Both the position numbers and the translations under genes were made by a program. From Epiperipatus broadwayi (Eukaryota > Onychophora > Udeonychophora > Euonychophora > Peripatidae): a DNA stretch of 64,000 bases. The notes beneath the pieces are model-generated. The model saw only the letters and a program-made list of their open reading frames with translations. It was not told where the DNA came from and ran no database searches. Location of the stretch: positions 7,404,853-7,468,852 of the forward strand of contig JAQFVV010000021.1 in the NCBI GenBank assembly GCA_028023455.1, given 5' to 3'. The stretch's first letter is position 1, and each line of letters starts with the position of its first letter. This document shows, in pieces, positions 48,322-60,410 of the stretch.

Positions 48322-49485
48322 TAATTAAATGAGTTTTTAAATACAAGTAATAAATATAAGAATATATATTTTATTAAATTAGATATTGAAAGTATGTATA
48401 CCAATATTGAACCAGAAAGAGCTTTAGATATAATATTAAAAATGTATAGTGAAGATAGAGAGAAAAGTTTTAACATTGAATATAGTTTACTAATTAAAAT
48501 TTTTGATGCATGTTGTAAAGACATTGTTTTTAAATACAAAGATAATTTTTACAAACAAAATAGTGGTTTAAGCATGGGGAATAGTCTTAGTGGTTTAATG
48601 GCTAATATATATATGAGCAATTTTGAAAATTTATATTTTGAAGAGACTAAATTTAAAGCTATTTGGTGGGTAAGATATATAGATGATTATTTTCTTATTT
48701 TTAATGGAAATAATAGTAAAGGAGTGAATTTCTGTAGATATATTAATTCAATTGAAGATAATATTAAATTTACTATACAAAAAGAAGATAATAATATGAT
48801 TAATTACATGGATGTAAATATAAAAAAATATTATGATAATGGATTTACAAAAATTGACACAGTAGTATTTAGAAAAAATACTTTTCATGGGTTGCTTAGT
48901 AATTGGTATTCAGATTTTGAATATGAACATAAGATTAATATTATAAATAATAGAATTAATAGAGCAGTTAATTTGTGTTCCAATAATGTAGGTTTGAATA
49001 ATGAATTAAATAAAATTAAAATAGAATTTTTAAAGAATGAATATCCGGAAAAAATTATTTATAATTTATTTAATAAGAAAAATATTAGTAAAATAATAAG
49101 GAAAAATTGTAATAATCATTATATAATAGGAAAAAATAATTATAATAAAAATATTAGTCATAATATAGATAATAAAGTAATTTATAATAGTTATAATGTA
49201 TCAAAAGAGGTTTTTAAAGAAATTAAAAAAATTATGAAAAATATTAATTTAAAATAGAAATATAAGATTGATTTATTAGTTAAACCTGTATATAAGAAAA
49301 AATGTAGTTTGGGGAATTTAATAAATAATAATGGTATAAAGTGTGAACTAGATAAAATGAATGGGATATATATTATTGTCTGTGAAAATTGTAAAAAAGA
49401 AGGAAATAATGTGTCATACGTGGGAACAACTAAGAATACATTAAGAACTAGATTTAAACAACATTTAAAAGATAAGAATTCTAGT
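48322..49485 (+). pseudogene. Second PLE copy, RT and first half of GIY-YIG, broken
   Basis: Collinear with the minus-strand copy from about residue 66. Open to 49254, where TAG replaces a Tyr codon; the frame resumes to residue 451 (KDKNSS), where the satellite array is inserted inside the GIY-YIG domain. The YIDD box and GIY...YVG motifs are intact. Confidence 0.88.
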
Positions 49486-52400
49486 CAAAATAAAAGTCAT
49501 AGATCAATTCATAGATCACATGACCCTATCTCTTAAGCTTGTAAGTTATAAACAGTGAGGATTGCCAATTCCTCTACAAGCTTTATGATAAATGCTTAGC
49601 CAGAGCCAGCACTTAAAATATCTCTGTCAGGAACCCCTCCCCAAACCCCTGACCATGGTTTCGTGCTTTGGCACTCCTCAGAGAGGTGTCAGGGTAGGTT
49701 CAGACACTAGATCTAAAAATACCAACCCAAAGCTAAGCACTTAGCTAAAAGTTATCTATTGAGTGGAAAATCTGAAATTTTCAGACATGTACATGTCTTC
49801 AAACCCAGCTATCCAACTCAAATAGCTATATGGGGCTGATAGATCTTCAGCCATGCCACATAGTAGTAGTCATAGCAATATAAAATTGCATAAGACTTTT
49901 TGGCAGAGACTATAAATAGTCAAAATAAAAGTCATAGATCAATTCATAGATCACATGACCCTATCTCTTAAGCTTGTAAGTTATAAACAGTGAGGATTGC
50001 CAATTCCTCTACAAGCTTTATGATAAATGCTTAGCCAGAGCCAGCACTTAAAATATCTCTGTCAGGAACCCCTCCCCAAACCCCTGACCATGGTTTCGTG
50101 CTTTGGCACTCCTCAGAGAGGTGTCAGGGTAGGTTCAGACACTAGATCTAAAAATACCAACCCAAAGCTAAGCACTTAGCTAAAAGTTATCTATTGAGTG
50201 GAAAATCTGAAATTTTCAGACATGTACATGTCTTCAAACCCAGCTATCCAACTCAAATAGCTATATGGGGCTGATAGATCTTCAGCCATGCCACATAGTA
50301 GTAGTCATAGCAATATAAAATTGCATAAGACTTTTTGGCAGAGACTATAAATAGTCAAAATAAAAGTCATAGATCAATTCATAGATCACATGACCCTATC
50401 TCTTAAGCTTGTAAGTTATAAACAGTGAGGATTGCCAATTCCTCTACAAGCTTTATGATAAATGCTTAGCCAGAGCCAGCACTTAAAATATCTCTGTCAG
50501 GAACCCCTCCCCAAACCCCTGACCATGGTTTCGTGCTTTGGCACTCCTCAGAGAGGTGTCAGGGTAGGTTCAGACACTAGATCTAAAAATACCAACCCAA
50601 AGCTAAGCACTTAGCTAAAAGTTATCTATTGAGTGGAAAATCTGAAATTTTCAGACATGTACATGTCTTCAAACCCAGCTATCCAACTCAAATAGCTATA
50701 TGGGGCTGATAGATCTTCAGCCATGCCATATAGTAGTAGTCATAGCAATATAAAATTGCATAAGACTTTTTGGCAGAGACTATAAATAGTCAAAATAAAA
50801 GTCATAGATCAATTCATAGATCACATGACCCTATCTCTTAAGCTTGTAAGTTATAAACAGTGAGGATTGCCAATTCCTCTACAAGCTTTATGATAAATGC
50901 TTAGCCAGAGCCAGCACTTAAAATATCTCTGTCAGGAACCCCTCCCCAAACCCCTGACCATGGTTTCGTGCTTTGGCACTCCTCAGAGAGGTGTCAGGGT
51001 AGGTTCAGACACTAGATCTAAAAATACCAACCCAAAGCTAAGCACTTAGCTAAAAGTTATCTATTGAGTGGAAAATCTGAAATTTTCAGACATGTACATG
51101 TCTTCAAACCCAGCTATCCAACTCAAATAGCTATATGGGGCTGATAGATCTTCAGCCATGCCATATAGTAGTAGTCATAGCAATATAAAATTGCATAAGA
51201 CTTTTTGGCAGAGACTATAAATAGTCAAAATAAAAGTCATAGATCAATTCATAGATCACATGACCCTATCTCTTAAGCTTGTAAGTTATAAACAGTGAGG
51301 ATTGCCAATTCCTCTACAAGCTTTATGATAAATGCTTAGCCAGAGCCAGCACTTAAAATATCTCTGTCAGGAACCCCTCCCCAAACCCCTGACCATGGTT
51401 TCGTGCTTTGGCACTCCTCAGAGAGGTGTCAGGGTAGGTTCAGACACTAGATCTAAAAATACCAACCCAAAGCTAAGCACTTAGCTAAAAGTTATCTATT
51501 GAGTGGAAAATCTGAAATTTTCAGACATGTACATGTCTTCAAACCCAGCTATCCAACTCAAATAGCTATATGGGGCTGATAGATCTTCAGCCATGCCACA
51601 TAGTAGTAGTCATAGCAATATAAAATTGCATAAGACTTTTTTGGCAGAGACTATAAATAGTCAAAATAAAAGTCATAGATCAATTCATAGATCACATGAC
51701 CCTATCTCTTAAGCTTGTAAGTTATAAACAGTGAGGATTGCCAATTCCTCTACAAGCTTTATGATAAATGCTTAGCCAGAGCCAGCACTTAAAATATCTC
51801 TGTCAGGAACCCCTCCCCAAACCCCTGACCATGGTTTCGTGCTTTGGCACTCCTCAGAGAGGTGTCAGGGTAGGTTCAGACACTAGATCTAAAAATACCA
51901 ACCCAAAGCTAAGCACTTAGCTAAAAGTTATCTATTGAGTGGAAAATCTGAAATTTTCAGACATGTACATGTCTTCAAACCCAGCTATCCAACTCAAATA
52001 GCTATATGGGGCTGATAGATCTTCAGCCATGCCATATAGTAGTAGTCATAGCAATATAAAATTGCATAAGACTTTTTGGCAGAGACTATAAATAGTCAAA
52101 ATAAAAGTCATAGATCAATTCATAGATCACATGACCCTATCTCTTAAGCTTGTAAGTTATAAACAGTGAGGATTGCCAATTCCTCTACAAGCTTTATGAT
52201 AAATGCTTAGCCAGAGCCAGCACTTAAAATATCTCTGTCAGGAACCCCTCCCCAAACCCCTGACCATGGTTTCGTGCTTTGGCACTCCTCAGAGAGGTGT
52301 CAGGGTAGGTTCAGACACTAGATCTAAAAATACCAACCCAAAGCTAAGCACTTAGCTAAAAGTTATCTATTGAGTGGAAAATCTGAAATTTTCAGACATG

Positions 52401-54648
52401 TACATGTCTTCAAACCCAGCTATCCAACTCAAATAGCTATATGGGGCTGATAGATCTTCAGCCATGCCACATAGTAGTAGTCATAGCAATATAAAATTGC
52501 ATAAGACTTTTTGGCAGAGACTATAAATAGTCAAAATAAAAGTCATAGATCAATTCATAGATCACATGACCCTATCTCTTAAGCTTGTAAGTTATAAACA
52601 GTGAGGATTGCCAATTCCTCTACAAGCTTTATGATAAATGCTTAGCCAGAGCCAGCACTTAAAATATCTCTGTCAGGAACCCCTCCCCAAACCCCTGACC
52701 ATGGTTTCGTGCTTTGGCACTCCCCAGAGAGGTGTCAGGGTAGGTTCAGACACTAGATCTAAAAATACCAACCCAAAGCTAAGCACTTAGCTAAAATAAA
52801 CGCCCTCAAGTTATCTATTGAGTGGAAAATCTGAAATTTTCAGACATGTACATGTCTTCAAACCCAGCTATCCAACTCAAATAGCTATATGGGGCTGATA
52901 GATCTTCAGCCATGCCACATAGTAGTAGTCATAGCAATATAAAATTGCATAAGACTTTTTGGCAGAGACTATAAATAGTCAAAATAAAAGTCATAGATCA
53001 ATTCATAGATCACATGACCCTATCTCTTAAGCTTGTAAGTTATAAACAGTGAGGATTGCCAATTCCTCTACAAGCTTTATGATAAATGCTTAGCCAGAGC
53101 CAGCACTTAAAATATCTCTGTCAGGAACCCCTCCCCAAACCCCTGACCATGGTTTCATGCTTTGGCACTCCTCAGAGAGGTGTCAGGGTAGGTTCAGACA
53201 CTAGATCTAAAAATACCAACCCAAAGCTAAGCACTTAGCTAAAAGTTATCTATTGAGCGTCGTGAACCCCCCTGGGGCTGATATATTCTTCAGCCATGCC
53301 ATATAGTAATAGTCATAGCAATATAAAATTGCATAAGACTTTTTGGCAGAGACTATAAATAGTCAAAATAAAAGTCATAGATCAATTCATAGATCACATG
53401 ACCCTATCTCTTAAGCTTGTAAGTTATAAACAGTGAGGATTGCCAATTCCTCTACAAGCTTTATGATAAATGCTTAGCCAGAGCCAGCACTTAAAATATC
53501 TCTGTCAGGAACCCCTCCCCAAACCCCTGACCATGGTTTCGTGCTTTGGCACTCCTCAGAGAGGTGTCAGGGTAGGTTCAGACACTAGATCTAAAAATAC
53601 CAACCCAAAGCTAAGCACTTAGCTAAAAGTTATCTATTGAGTGGAAAATCTGAAATTTTCAGACATGTACATGTCTTCAAACCCAGCTATCCAACTCAAA
53701 TAGCTATATGGGGCTGATAGATCTTCAGCCATGCCACATAGTAGTAGTCATAGCAATATAAAATTGCATAAGACTTTTTGGCAGAGACTATAAATAGTCA
53801 AAATAAAAGTCATAGATCAATTCATAGATCACATGACCCTATCTCTTAAGCTTGTAAGTTATAAACAGTGAGGATTGCCAATTCCTCTACAAGCTTTATG
53901 ATAAATGCTTAGCCAGAGCCAGCACTTAAAATATCTCTGTCAGGAACCCCTCCCCAAACCCCTGACCATGGTTTCATGCTTTGGCACTCCTCAGAGAGGT
54001 GTCAGGGTAGGTTCAGACACTAGATCTAAAAATACCAACCCAAAGCTAAGCACTTAGCTAAAAGTTATCTATTGAGTGGAAAATCTGAAATTTTCAGACA
54101 TGTACATGTCTTCAAACCCAGCTATCCAACTCAAATAGCTATATGGGGCTGATAGATCTTCAGCCATGCCATATAGTAGTAGTCATAGCAATATAAAATT
54201 GCATAAGACTTTTTGGCAGAGACTATAAATAGTCAAAATAAAAGTCATAGATCAATTCATAGATCACATGACCCTATCTCTTAAGCTTGTAAGTTATAAA
54301 CAGTGAGGATTGCCAATTCCTCTACAAGCTTTATGATAAATGCTTAGCCAGAGCCAGCACTTAAAATATCTCTGTCAGGAACCCCTCCCCAAACCCCTGA
54401 CCATGGTTTCGTGCTTTGGCACTCCTCAGAGAGGTGTCAGGGTAGGTTCAGACACTAGATCTAAAAATACCAACCCAAAGCTAAGCACTTAGCTAAAAGT
54501 TATCTATTGAGTGGAAAATCTGAAATTTTCAGACATGTACATGTCTTCAAACCCAGCTATCCAACTCAAATAGCTATATGGGGCTGATAGATCTTCAGCC
54601 ATGCCACATAGTAGTAGTCATAGCAATATAAAATTGCATAAGACTTTT
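49486..54648. repeat. 435-bp hammerhead satellite, forward arm, 12 units
   Basis: Units start at 49486, 49921, 50356, 50791, 51226, 51662, 52097, 52532, 52980, 53364, 53799 and 54234. The period is 435, with one of 436, one of 448 (13 bp inserted near 52796) and one of 384 (about 50 bp lost near 53258). The last unit is cut at 54648. Units are nearly identical, so the array is young or homogenised. The PLE sequence GAATTCTAGT occurs at both ends of the whole array (49476-49485 and 58463-58472), extendable to 14 bp if ATAA is counted. Each unit carries a minus-strand hammerhead, starting at 49631 and then every unit at offset 145. Confidence 0.97.
49631..49701 (-). ncRNA. Type I hammerhead ribozyme (representative of 12 in the forward arm)
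   Basis: Identical in structure to 54827-54897 but on the minus strand. Forward-arm copies begin at 49631, 50066, 50501, 50936, 51371, 51807, 52242, 52677, 53125, 53509, 53944 and 54379. Nine are unchanged in the core. Those at 53125 and 53944 have C-to-T before GAAA (a G-U pair at the base of stem II), and that at 52677 has CTGGGGA for CTGAGGA. Confidence 0.9.
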
Positions 54649-54667
54649 CAGAATATAACTAGTAAAA
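54649..54667. other. Centre of the inverted satellite array
   Basis: A 19-bp spacer, CAGAATATAACTAGTAAAA, separates the forward arm from the reverse arm. It is not satellite sequence. The two arms would form a fold-back of several kilobases. Confidence 0.85.
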
Positions 54668-57600
54668 TGTGGCATGGCTGAAGATCTATCAGCCCCATAT
54701 AGCTATTTGAGTTGGATAGCTGGGTTTGAAGACATGTACATGTCTGAAAATTTCAGATTTTCCACTCAATAGATAACTTTTAGCTAAGTGCTTAGCTTTG
54801 GGTTGGTATTTTTAGATCTAGTGTCTGAACCTACCCTGACACCTCTCTGAGGAGTGCCAAAGCACGAAACCATGGTCAGGGGTTTGGGGAGGGGTTCCTG
54901 ACAGAGATATTTTAAGTGCTGGCTCTGGCTAAGCATTTATCATAAAGCTTGTAGAGGAATTGGCAATCCTCACTGTTTATAACTTACAAGCTTAAGAGAT
55001 AGGGTCATGTGATCTATGAATTGATCTATGACTTTTATTTTGACTATTTATAGTCTCTGCCAAAAAGTCTTATGCAATTTTATATTGCTATGACTACTAC
55101 TATGTGGCATGGCTGAAGATCTATCAGCCCCATATAGCTATTTGAGTTGGATAGCTGGGTTTGAAGACATGTACATGTCTGAAAATTTCAGATTTTCCAC
55201 TCAATAGATAACTTTTAGCTAAGTGCTTAGCTTTGGGTTGGTATTTTTAGATCTAGTGTCTGAACCTACCCTGACACCTCTCTGAGGAGTGCCAAAGCAC
55301 GAAACCATGGTCAGGGGTTTGGGGAGGGGTTCCTGACAGAGATATTTTAAGTGCTGGCTCTGGCTAAGCATTTATCATAAAGCTTGTAGAGGAATTGGCA
55401 ATCCTCACTGTTTATAACTTACAAGCTTAAGAGATAGGGTCATGTGATCTATGAATTGATCTATGACTTTTATTTTGACTATTTATAGTCTCTGCCAAAA
55501 AGTCTTATGCAATTTTATATTGCTATGACTACTACTATGTGGCATGGCTGAAGATCTATCAGCCCCATATAGCTATTTGAGTTGGATAGCTGGGTTTGAA
55601 GACATGTACATGTCTGAAAATTTCAGATTTTCCACTCAATAGATAACTTTTAGCTAAGTGCTTAGCTTTGGGTTGGTATTTTTAGATCTAGTGTCTGAAC
55701 CTACCCTGACACCTCTCTGAGGAGTGCCAAAGCACGAAACCATGGTCAGGGGTTTGGGGAGGGGTTCCTGACAGAGATATTTTAAGTGCTGGCTCTGGCT
55801 AAGCATTTATCATAAAGCTTGTAGAGGAATTGGCAATCCTCACTGTTTATAACTTACAAGCTTAAGAGATAGGGTCATGTGATCTATGAATTGATCTATG
55901 ACTTTTATTTTGACTATTTATAGTCTCTGCCAAAAAGTCTTATGCAATTTTATATTGCTATGACTACTACTATATGGCATGGCTGAAGATCTATCAGCCC
56001 CATATAGCTATTTGAGTTGGATAGCTGGGTTTGAAGACATGTACATGTCTGAAAATTTCAGATTTTCCACTCAATAGATAACTTTTAGCTAAGTGCTTAG
56101 CTTTGGGTTGGTATTTTTAGATCTAGTGTCTGAACCTACCCTGACACCTCTCTGAGGAGTGCCAAAGCACGAAACCATGGTCAGGGGTTTGGGGAGGGGT
56201 TCCTGACAGAGATATTTTAAGTGCTGGCTCTGGCTAAGCATTTATCATAAAGCTTGTAGAGGAATTGGCAATCCTCACTGTTTATAACTTACAAGCTTAA
56301 GAGATAGGGTCATGTGATCTATGAATTGATCTATGACTTTTATTTTGACTATTTATAGTCTCTGCCAAAAAGTCTTATGCAATTTTATATTGCTATGACT
56401 ACTACTATATGGCATGGCTGAAGATCTATCAGCCCCATATAGCTATTTGAGTTGGATAGCTGGGTTTGAAGACATGTACATGTCTGAAAATTTCAGATTT
56501 TCCACTCAATAGATAACTTTTAGCTAAGTGCTTAGCTTTGGGTTGGTATTTTTAGATCTAGTGTCTGAACCTACCCTGACACCTCTCTGAGGAGTGCCAA
56601 AGCACGAAACCATGGTCAGGGGTTTGGGGAGGGGTTCCTGACAGAGATATTTTAAGTGCTGGCTCTGGCTAAGCATTTATCATAAAGCTTGTAGAGGAAT
56701 TGGCAATCCTCACTGTTTATAACTTACAAGCTTAAGAGATAGGGTCATGTGATCTATGAATTGATCTATGACTTTTATTTTGACTATTTATAGTCTCTGC
56801 CAAAAAGTCTTATGCAATTTTATATTGCTATGACTACTACTATGTGGCATGGCTGAAGATCTATCAGCCCCATATAGCTATTTGAGTTGGATAGCTGGGT
56901 TTGAAGACATGTACATGTCTGAAAATTTCAGATTTTCCACTCAATAGATAACTTTTAGCTAAGTGCTTAGCTTTGGGTTGGTATTTTTAGATCTAGTGTC
57001 TGAACCTACCCTGACACCTCTCTGAGGAGTGCCAAAGCACGAAACCATGGTCAGGGGTTTGGGGAGGGGTTCCTGACAGAGATATTTTAAGTGCTGGCTC
57101 TGGCTAAGCATTTATCATAAAGCTTGTAGAGGAATTGGCAATCCTCACTGTTTATAACTTACAAGCTTAAGAGATAGGGTCATGTGATCTATGAATTGAT
57201 CTATGACTTTTATTTTGACTATTTATAGTCTCTGCCAAAAAGTCTTATGCAATTTTATATTGCTATGACTACTACTATGTGGCATGGCTGAAGATCTATC
57301 AGCCCCATATAGCTATTTGAGTTGGATAGCTGGGTTTGAAGACATGTACATGTCTGAAAATTTCAGATTTTCCACTCAATAGATAACTTTTAGCTAAGTG
57401 CTTAGCTTTGGGTTGGTATTTTTAGATCTAGTGTCTGAACCTACCCTGACACCTCTCTGAGGAGTGCCAAAGCACGAAACCATGGTCAGGGGTTTGGGGA
57501 GGGGTTCCTGACAGAGATATTTTAAGTGCTGGCTCTGGCTAAGCATTTATCATAAAGCTTGTAGAGGAATTGGCAATCCTCACTGTTTATAACTTACAAG

Positions 57601-58462
57601 CTTAAGAGATAGGGTCATGTGATCTATGAATTGATCTATGACTTTTATTTTGACTATTTATAGTCTCTGCCAAAAAGTCTTATGCAATTTTATATTGCTA
57701 TGACTACTACTATGTGGCATGGCTGAAGATCTATCAGCCCCATATAGCTATTTGAGTTGGATAGCTGGGTTTGAAGACATGTACATGTCTGAAAATTTCA
57801 GATTTTCCACTCAATAGATAACTTTTAGCTAAGTGCTTAGCTTTGGGTTGGTATTTTTAGATCTAGTGTCTGAACCTACCCTGACACCTCTCTGAGGAGT
57901 GCCAAAGCACGAAACCATGGTCAGGGGTTTGGGGAGGGGTTCCTGACAGAGATATTTTAAGTGCTGGCTCTGGCTAAGCATTTATCATAAAGCTTGTAGA
58001 GGAATTGGCAATCCTCACTGTTTATAACTTACAAGCTTAAGAGATAGGGTCATGTGATCTATGAATTGATCTATGACTTTTATTTTGACTATTTATAGTC
58101 TCTGCCAAAAAGTCTTATGCAATTTTATATTGCTATGACTACTACTATGTGGCATGGCTGAAGATCTATCAGCCCCATATAGCTATTTGAGTTGGATAGC
58201 TGGGTTTGAAGACATGTACATGTCTGAAAATTTCAGATTTTCCACTCAATAGATAACTTTTAGCTAAGTGCTTAGCTTTGGGTTGGTATTTTTAGATCTA
58301 GTGTCTGAACCTACCCTGACACCTCTCTGAGGAGTGCCAAAGCACGAAACCATGGTCAGGGGTTTGGGGAGGGGTTCCTGACAGAGATATTTTAAGTGCT
58401 GGCTCTGGCTAAGCATTTATCATAAAGCTTGTAGAGGAATTGGCAATCCTCACTGTTTATAA
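54668..58462. repeat. 435-bp hammerhead satellite, reverse arm, 9 units
   Basis: Same unit as 49486-54648 in the opposite direction, strict 435-bp period (for example TGACTATTTATAGTC at 55041, 55476, 55911 and so on to 58086). Seven units are complete; the first and last are partial. The order of variant units does not mirror the forward arm: the variants at 52677, 53125 and 53944, the 13-bp insertion and the deletion have no counterpart here. Confidence 0.97.
54827..54897 (+). ncRNA. Type I hammerhead ribozyme (representative of 9 in the reverse arm)
   Basis: Self-cleaving RNA motif. Order: outer stem I GAAC (54827) and CCCT (54835-54838), internal loop GAC, inner stem I ACCTCT (54841-54846), box CTGAGGA (54847-54853), stem II GTGC/GCAC with CAAA loop (54854-54865), box GAA plus A15.1 (54866-54869), stem III ACC/GGT (54869-54876) with a two-base loop, cleavage after C 54877 (GTC). 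Then AGGGGT (54878-54883) pairs with ACCTCT over six positions, TTGGGG forms the internal loop, and AGGG and GTTC (54890-54897) pair with CCCT and GAAC. All invariant core bases are present. Copies begin at 54827, 55262, 55697, 56132, 56567, 57002, 57437, 57872 and 58307, all unchanged in the core. Confidence 0.92.
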
Positions 58463-58619
58463 GAATTCTAGTGTTTTTATTCATAGAGAAAAATATAGCC
58501 ATATGAATTTTAGTATTAAAATGATAGAAAAGGTTAGGAATTATAAAGAAAGAATAATTAAAGAATGTAATTATATAAAAAAATTAAATCCAGTGTTAAA
58601 TAAAATAAATGGTATATAG
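58463..58619 (+). pseudogene. Second PLE copy, C-terminal end of GIY-YIG
   Basis: Resumes after the array with the duplicated GAATTCTAGT, then codons for VFIHREKYSHMNFSIKMIEK to LNPVLNKINGI and stop. One Arg-to-Met change relative to the minus copy. Confidence 0.85.
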
Positions 58620-59002
58620 AGGTGTTAAAAGGAATGTATTAAACAATGTGTTTAAAAGTACTATGAAAGTATTTAAATAAAGGTATATTTAAATGATTTA
58701 AGGTATTTATTTGGAATGGAATTGGTAAAATGGCATTGGTAAAAAATAAAATATAATGTGATATAAATAAAATAGAAGTTTATAGGTAATGTTTAAATTG
58801 TTTTATTTGTTTTTTTGATTTGTAATAGAAGTTATTTTAAAAAATTGGATAAGATAATAGAATGTAAATGTATTTTTTAATGGTATAATATGTATGATTA
58901 TTTATTTTTAAATTATTATAATACAATTTTTGGTATTTATGTAGAGTTATAAGATGTATTTGTATTTTTATTTATTCAATTATTTCTGTGTATTTTGTAG
59001 TT

Positions 59003-59045
59003 TTGCCTTGAAAATGATTGTAATTAAAAACAATCGAAACGTTGG
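59003..59045 (+). ncRNA. Hammerhead-like motif in PLE 3' region, right copy
   Basis: CTTGAAAA, then GATTGT/ACAATC, then GAAACGTTGG. The same layout occurs at 16279-16322 (GTTGATAA, GACTA/TAGTC, GAAAG) and 63047-63083 (minus, decayed). PLEs are known to carry hammerheads in their terminal repeats; here box 1 departs from CTGANGA, so this is probably a decayed one. Confidence 0.42.
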
Positions 59046-59736
59046 AATATGAAGAATTTGAAAGGATTTTAAATATATATGATGAAAATAAAAGTTTTTA
59101 AAAAGATTATGGTGAAGATTTATTGATTAATGAATGATATGTATTGAATATATATTTTTAATAAGAATGGTGGAAGATTTTTATTTGTTATGAATAATCA
59201 AGTAAACTCTTTATAATAGTACTGTAATAGATTTTATGCAATAAAGAAGTTCATAATTCAGTTAAAATCAGGATTTCCCTATTTTATATGCACACATTAA
59301 ATTTTACAAGATTTTAATGTAAATCTGTTCAAACATTATAGATGCCTATATTATGCATGATTTTTTTTTTTTTTTGCATTTAAAATCACATTCTATTTTT
59401 GCTTTTTAAAAAAAGAGTATGTAGTCAATTAATCATTTAGTGTCCGCAAGTTTATTTTTAAAATGTTAGTTACAGTGGTGGGCACAATAAAATTTGACAA
59501 TAAAAATCTGATTTTTAATTATAATTAACAATTTAAAAATTACGTAATGTGATCTGAAAATAATGTGACGCAAAACAATGAAATTTGATTTTTAAACAGA
59601 ATTGAAAATTAAAGACAAAAATAAGAATTTAATTTTTAATTCTTAGTTTTAATTAAATTTTGCCCAACAGTGATGAGTCGGTGTCTTTTTATTATCGTAA
59701 GTTCTTATTTTTATTTTAAACTTTTATTTTATTCTA

Positions 59737-59931
59737 ATGGGGAAGAAAAAAACACCCAACAAAATGAATTTCTTTGGAAACAAAAATTTCAATTTTAGAT
59801 CGCTTAGCGCAATCAGAAGGGTCAACGGCGATTGGAGAACATTTAGTTTAGGTGAGTCCATGATAAGAGTAATTAAAAAAATGAAGTTGTTACTAGTTGC
59901 ATTTCCTCTTGTGACAAATCTGATGTCTTAG
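59737..59931 (+). pseudogene. pogo/Tigger-like transposase, N-terminal fragment (copy A3)
   Basis: Starts MGKKKTPNKMNFFGNKN and continues with FSLGESMIRVIKKMK, aligning with the fragment at 6730-6890. It is the better open of the two and has a plausible start Met followed by a basic stretch, as in pogo transposases. It is cut off after about 60 residues by decay. Confidence 0.5.
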
Positions 59932-60325
59932 TAGTTTACAAATGAACTTACTTATCGTCAAATAGCGATAATAATTAAAATACTGTACATGTATGAAAAA
60001 ATGAAAAATACTGTAAATTACACATAAAAATATATTGTTTTGAATAAAATTAAATGCTGTTGTTAATAAATAAGTAAAAAAAGTTTGTCTTGTATCAATT
60101 TTTTTCAAATTCAAAATTTTTTATTAGTCATATTTTACTTCCTTATTTTTTTTTTTGTGCGAATTTTAAAGTAATTTTACTTTGTTGCTTTGCTTTTATG
60201 TGATTTTTGGAAAATTGCAGCACCTATCTTCCATTTTTCAAGATAAGTTAAGTCTATTTTTGTGAAATTTCTTTTGTGTGCATTTTCTGAGGAACCTATC
60301 TACCACATAAAACGAGACCCAGGTG

Positions 60326-60410
60326 TAGTAAGCTTTGTCTGTTTCAACAACAATTATACACAAGCATAAGAGAAGTTGGTCATGTGATGTTTATTGGTTT
60401 ATAAATTTAT
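60326..60410. repeat. Continuation of the old satellite relative beyond the transposon
   Basis: GTAAGCTTTGTCTGTTTCAACAAC and ACACAAGCATAAGAG...GGTCATGTGATGTTTATTGG match 45587-45660, showing that the transposon split a tandem. Confidence 0.75.

Larger units (their letters stand above)
46290..59206. mobile_element. Head-to-head pair of Penelope-like elements, itself split by a satellite array
   Basis: CTCTTTATAATA flanks the insert (46278-46289 and 59207-59218) and interrupts the pogo-like element. The left copy runs on the minus strand (46290-48320). The right copy runs on the plus strand (48322-49485 and 58463-59206) and starts about 200 bp further into the gene. The two 3' ends are inverted copies of each other. 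Both copies are near identical. Differences include a stop (TAG at 49255-49257) and Asn/Ser, Phe/Tyr and Arg/Met changes, mostly in the right copy. Confidence 0.88.
46036..60325 (+). mobile_element. pogo/Tigger-like transposon, copy A3, split by a PLE insertion
   Basis: The left end CACCCGGGTCTTGTTTTATG is at 46036 and the right end GAGACCCAGGTG at 60314-60325, flanked by TA (46034-46035... and 60326-60327). The left piece (46036-46289) and right piece (59207-60325) join into a sequence collinear with 5945-7289. It carries the internal palindrome (46145-46262) and a transposase fragment (59737-59931). It lies inside the older satellite relative. Confidence 0.8.

Noticed and set aside
47908-48539. 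Open frames antisense to the PLE reverse transcriptase (47908-48159 plus, 48321-48539 minus)
   Set aside because: Opposite-strand readings of the two PLE copies; identical because the copies are inverted.
49486-58462. Classic fold-back (FB/Galileo) DNA transposon
   Set aside because: The outer ends lie at different phases of the unit, so there are no matching termini; hammerheads point to an RNA-based origin. Kept only as an alternative.
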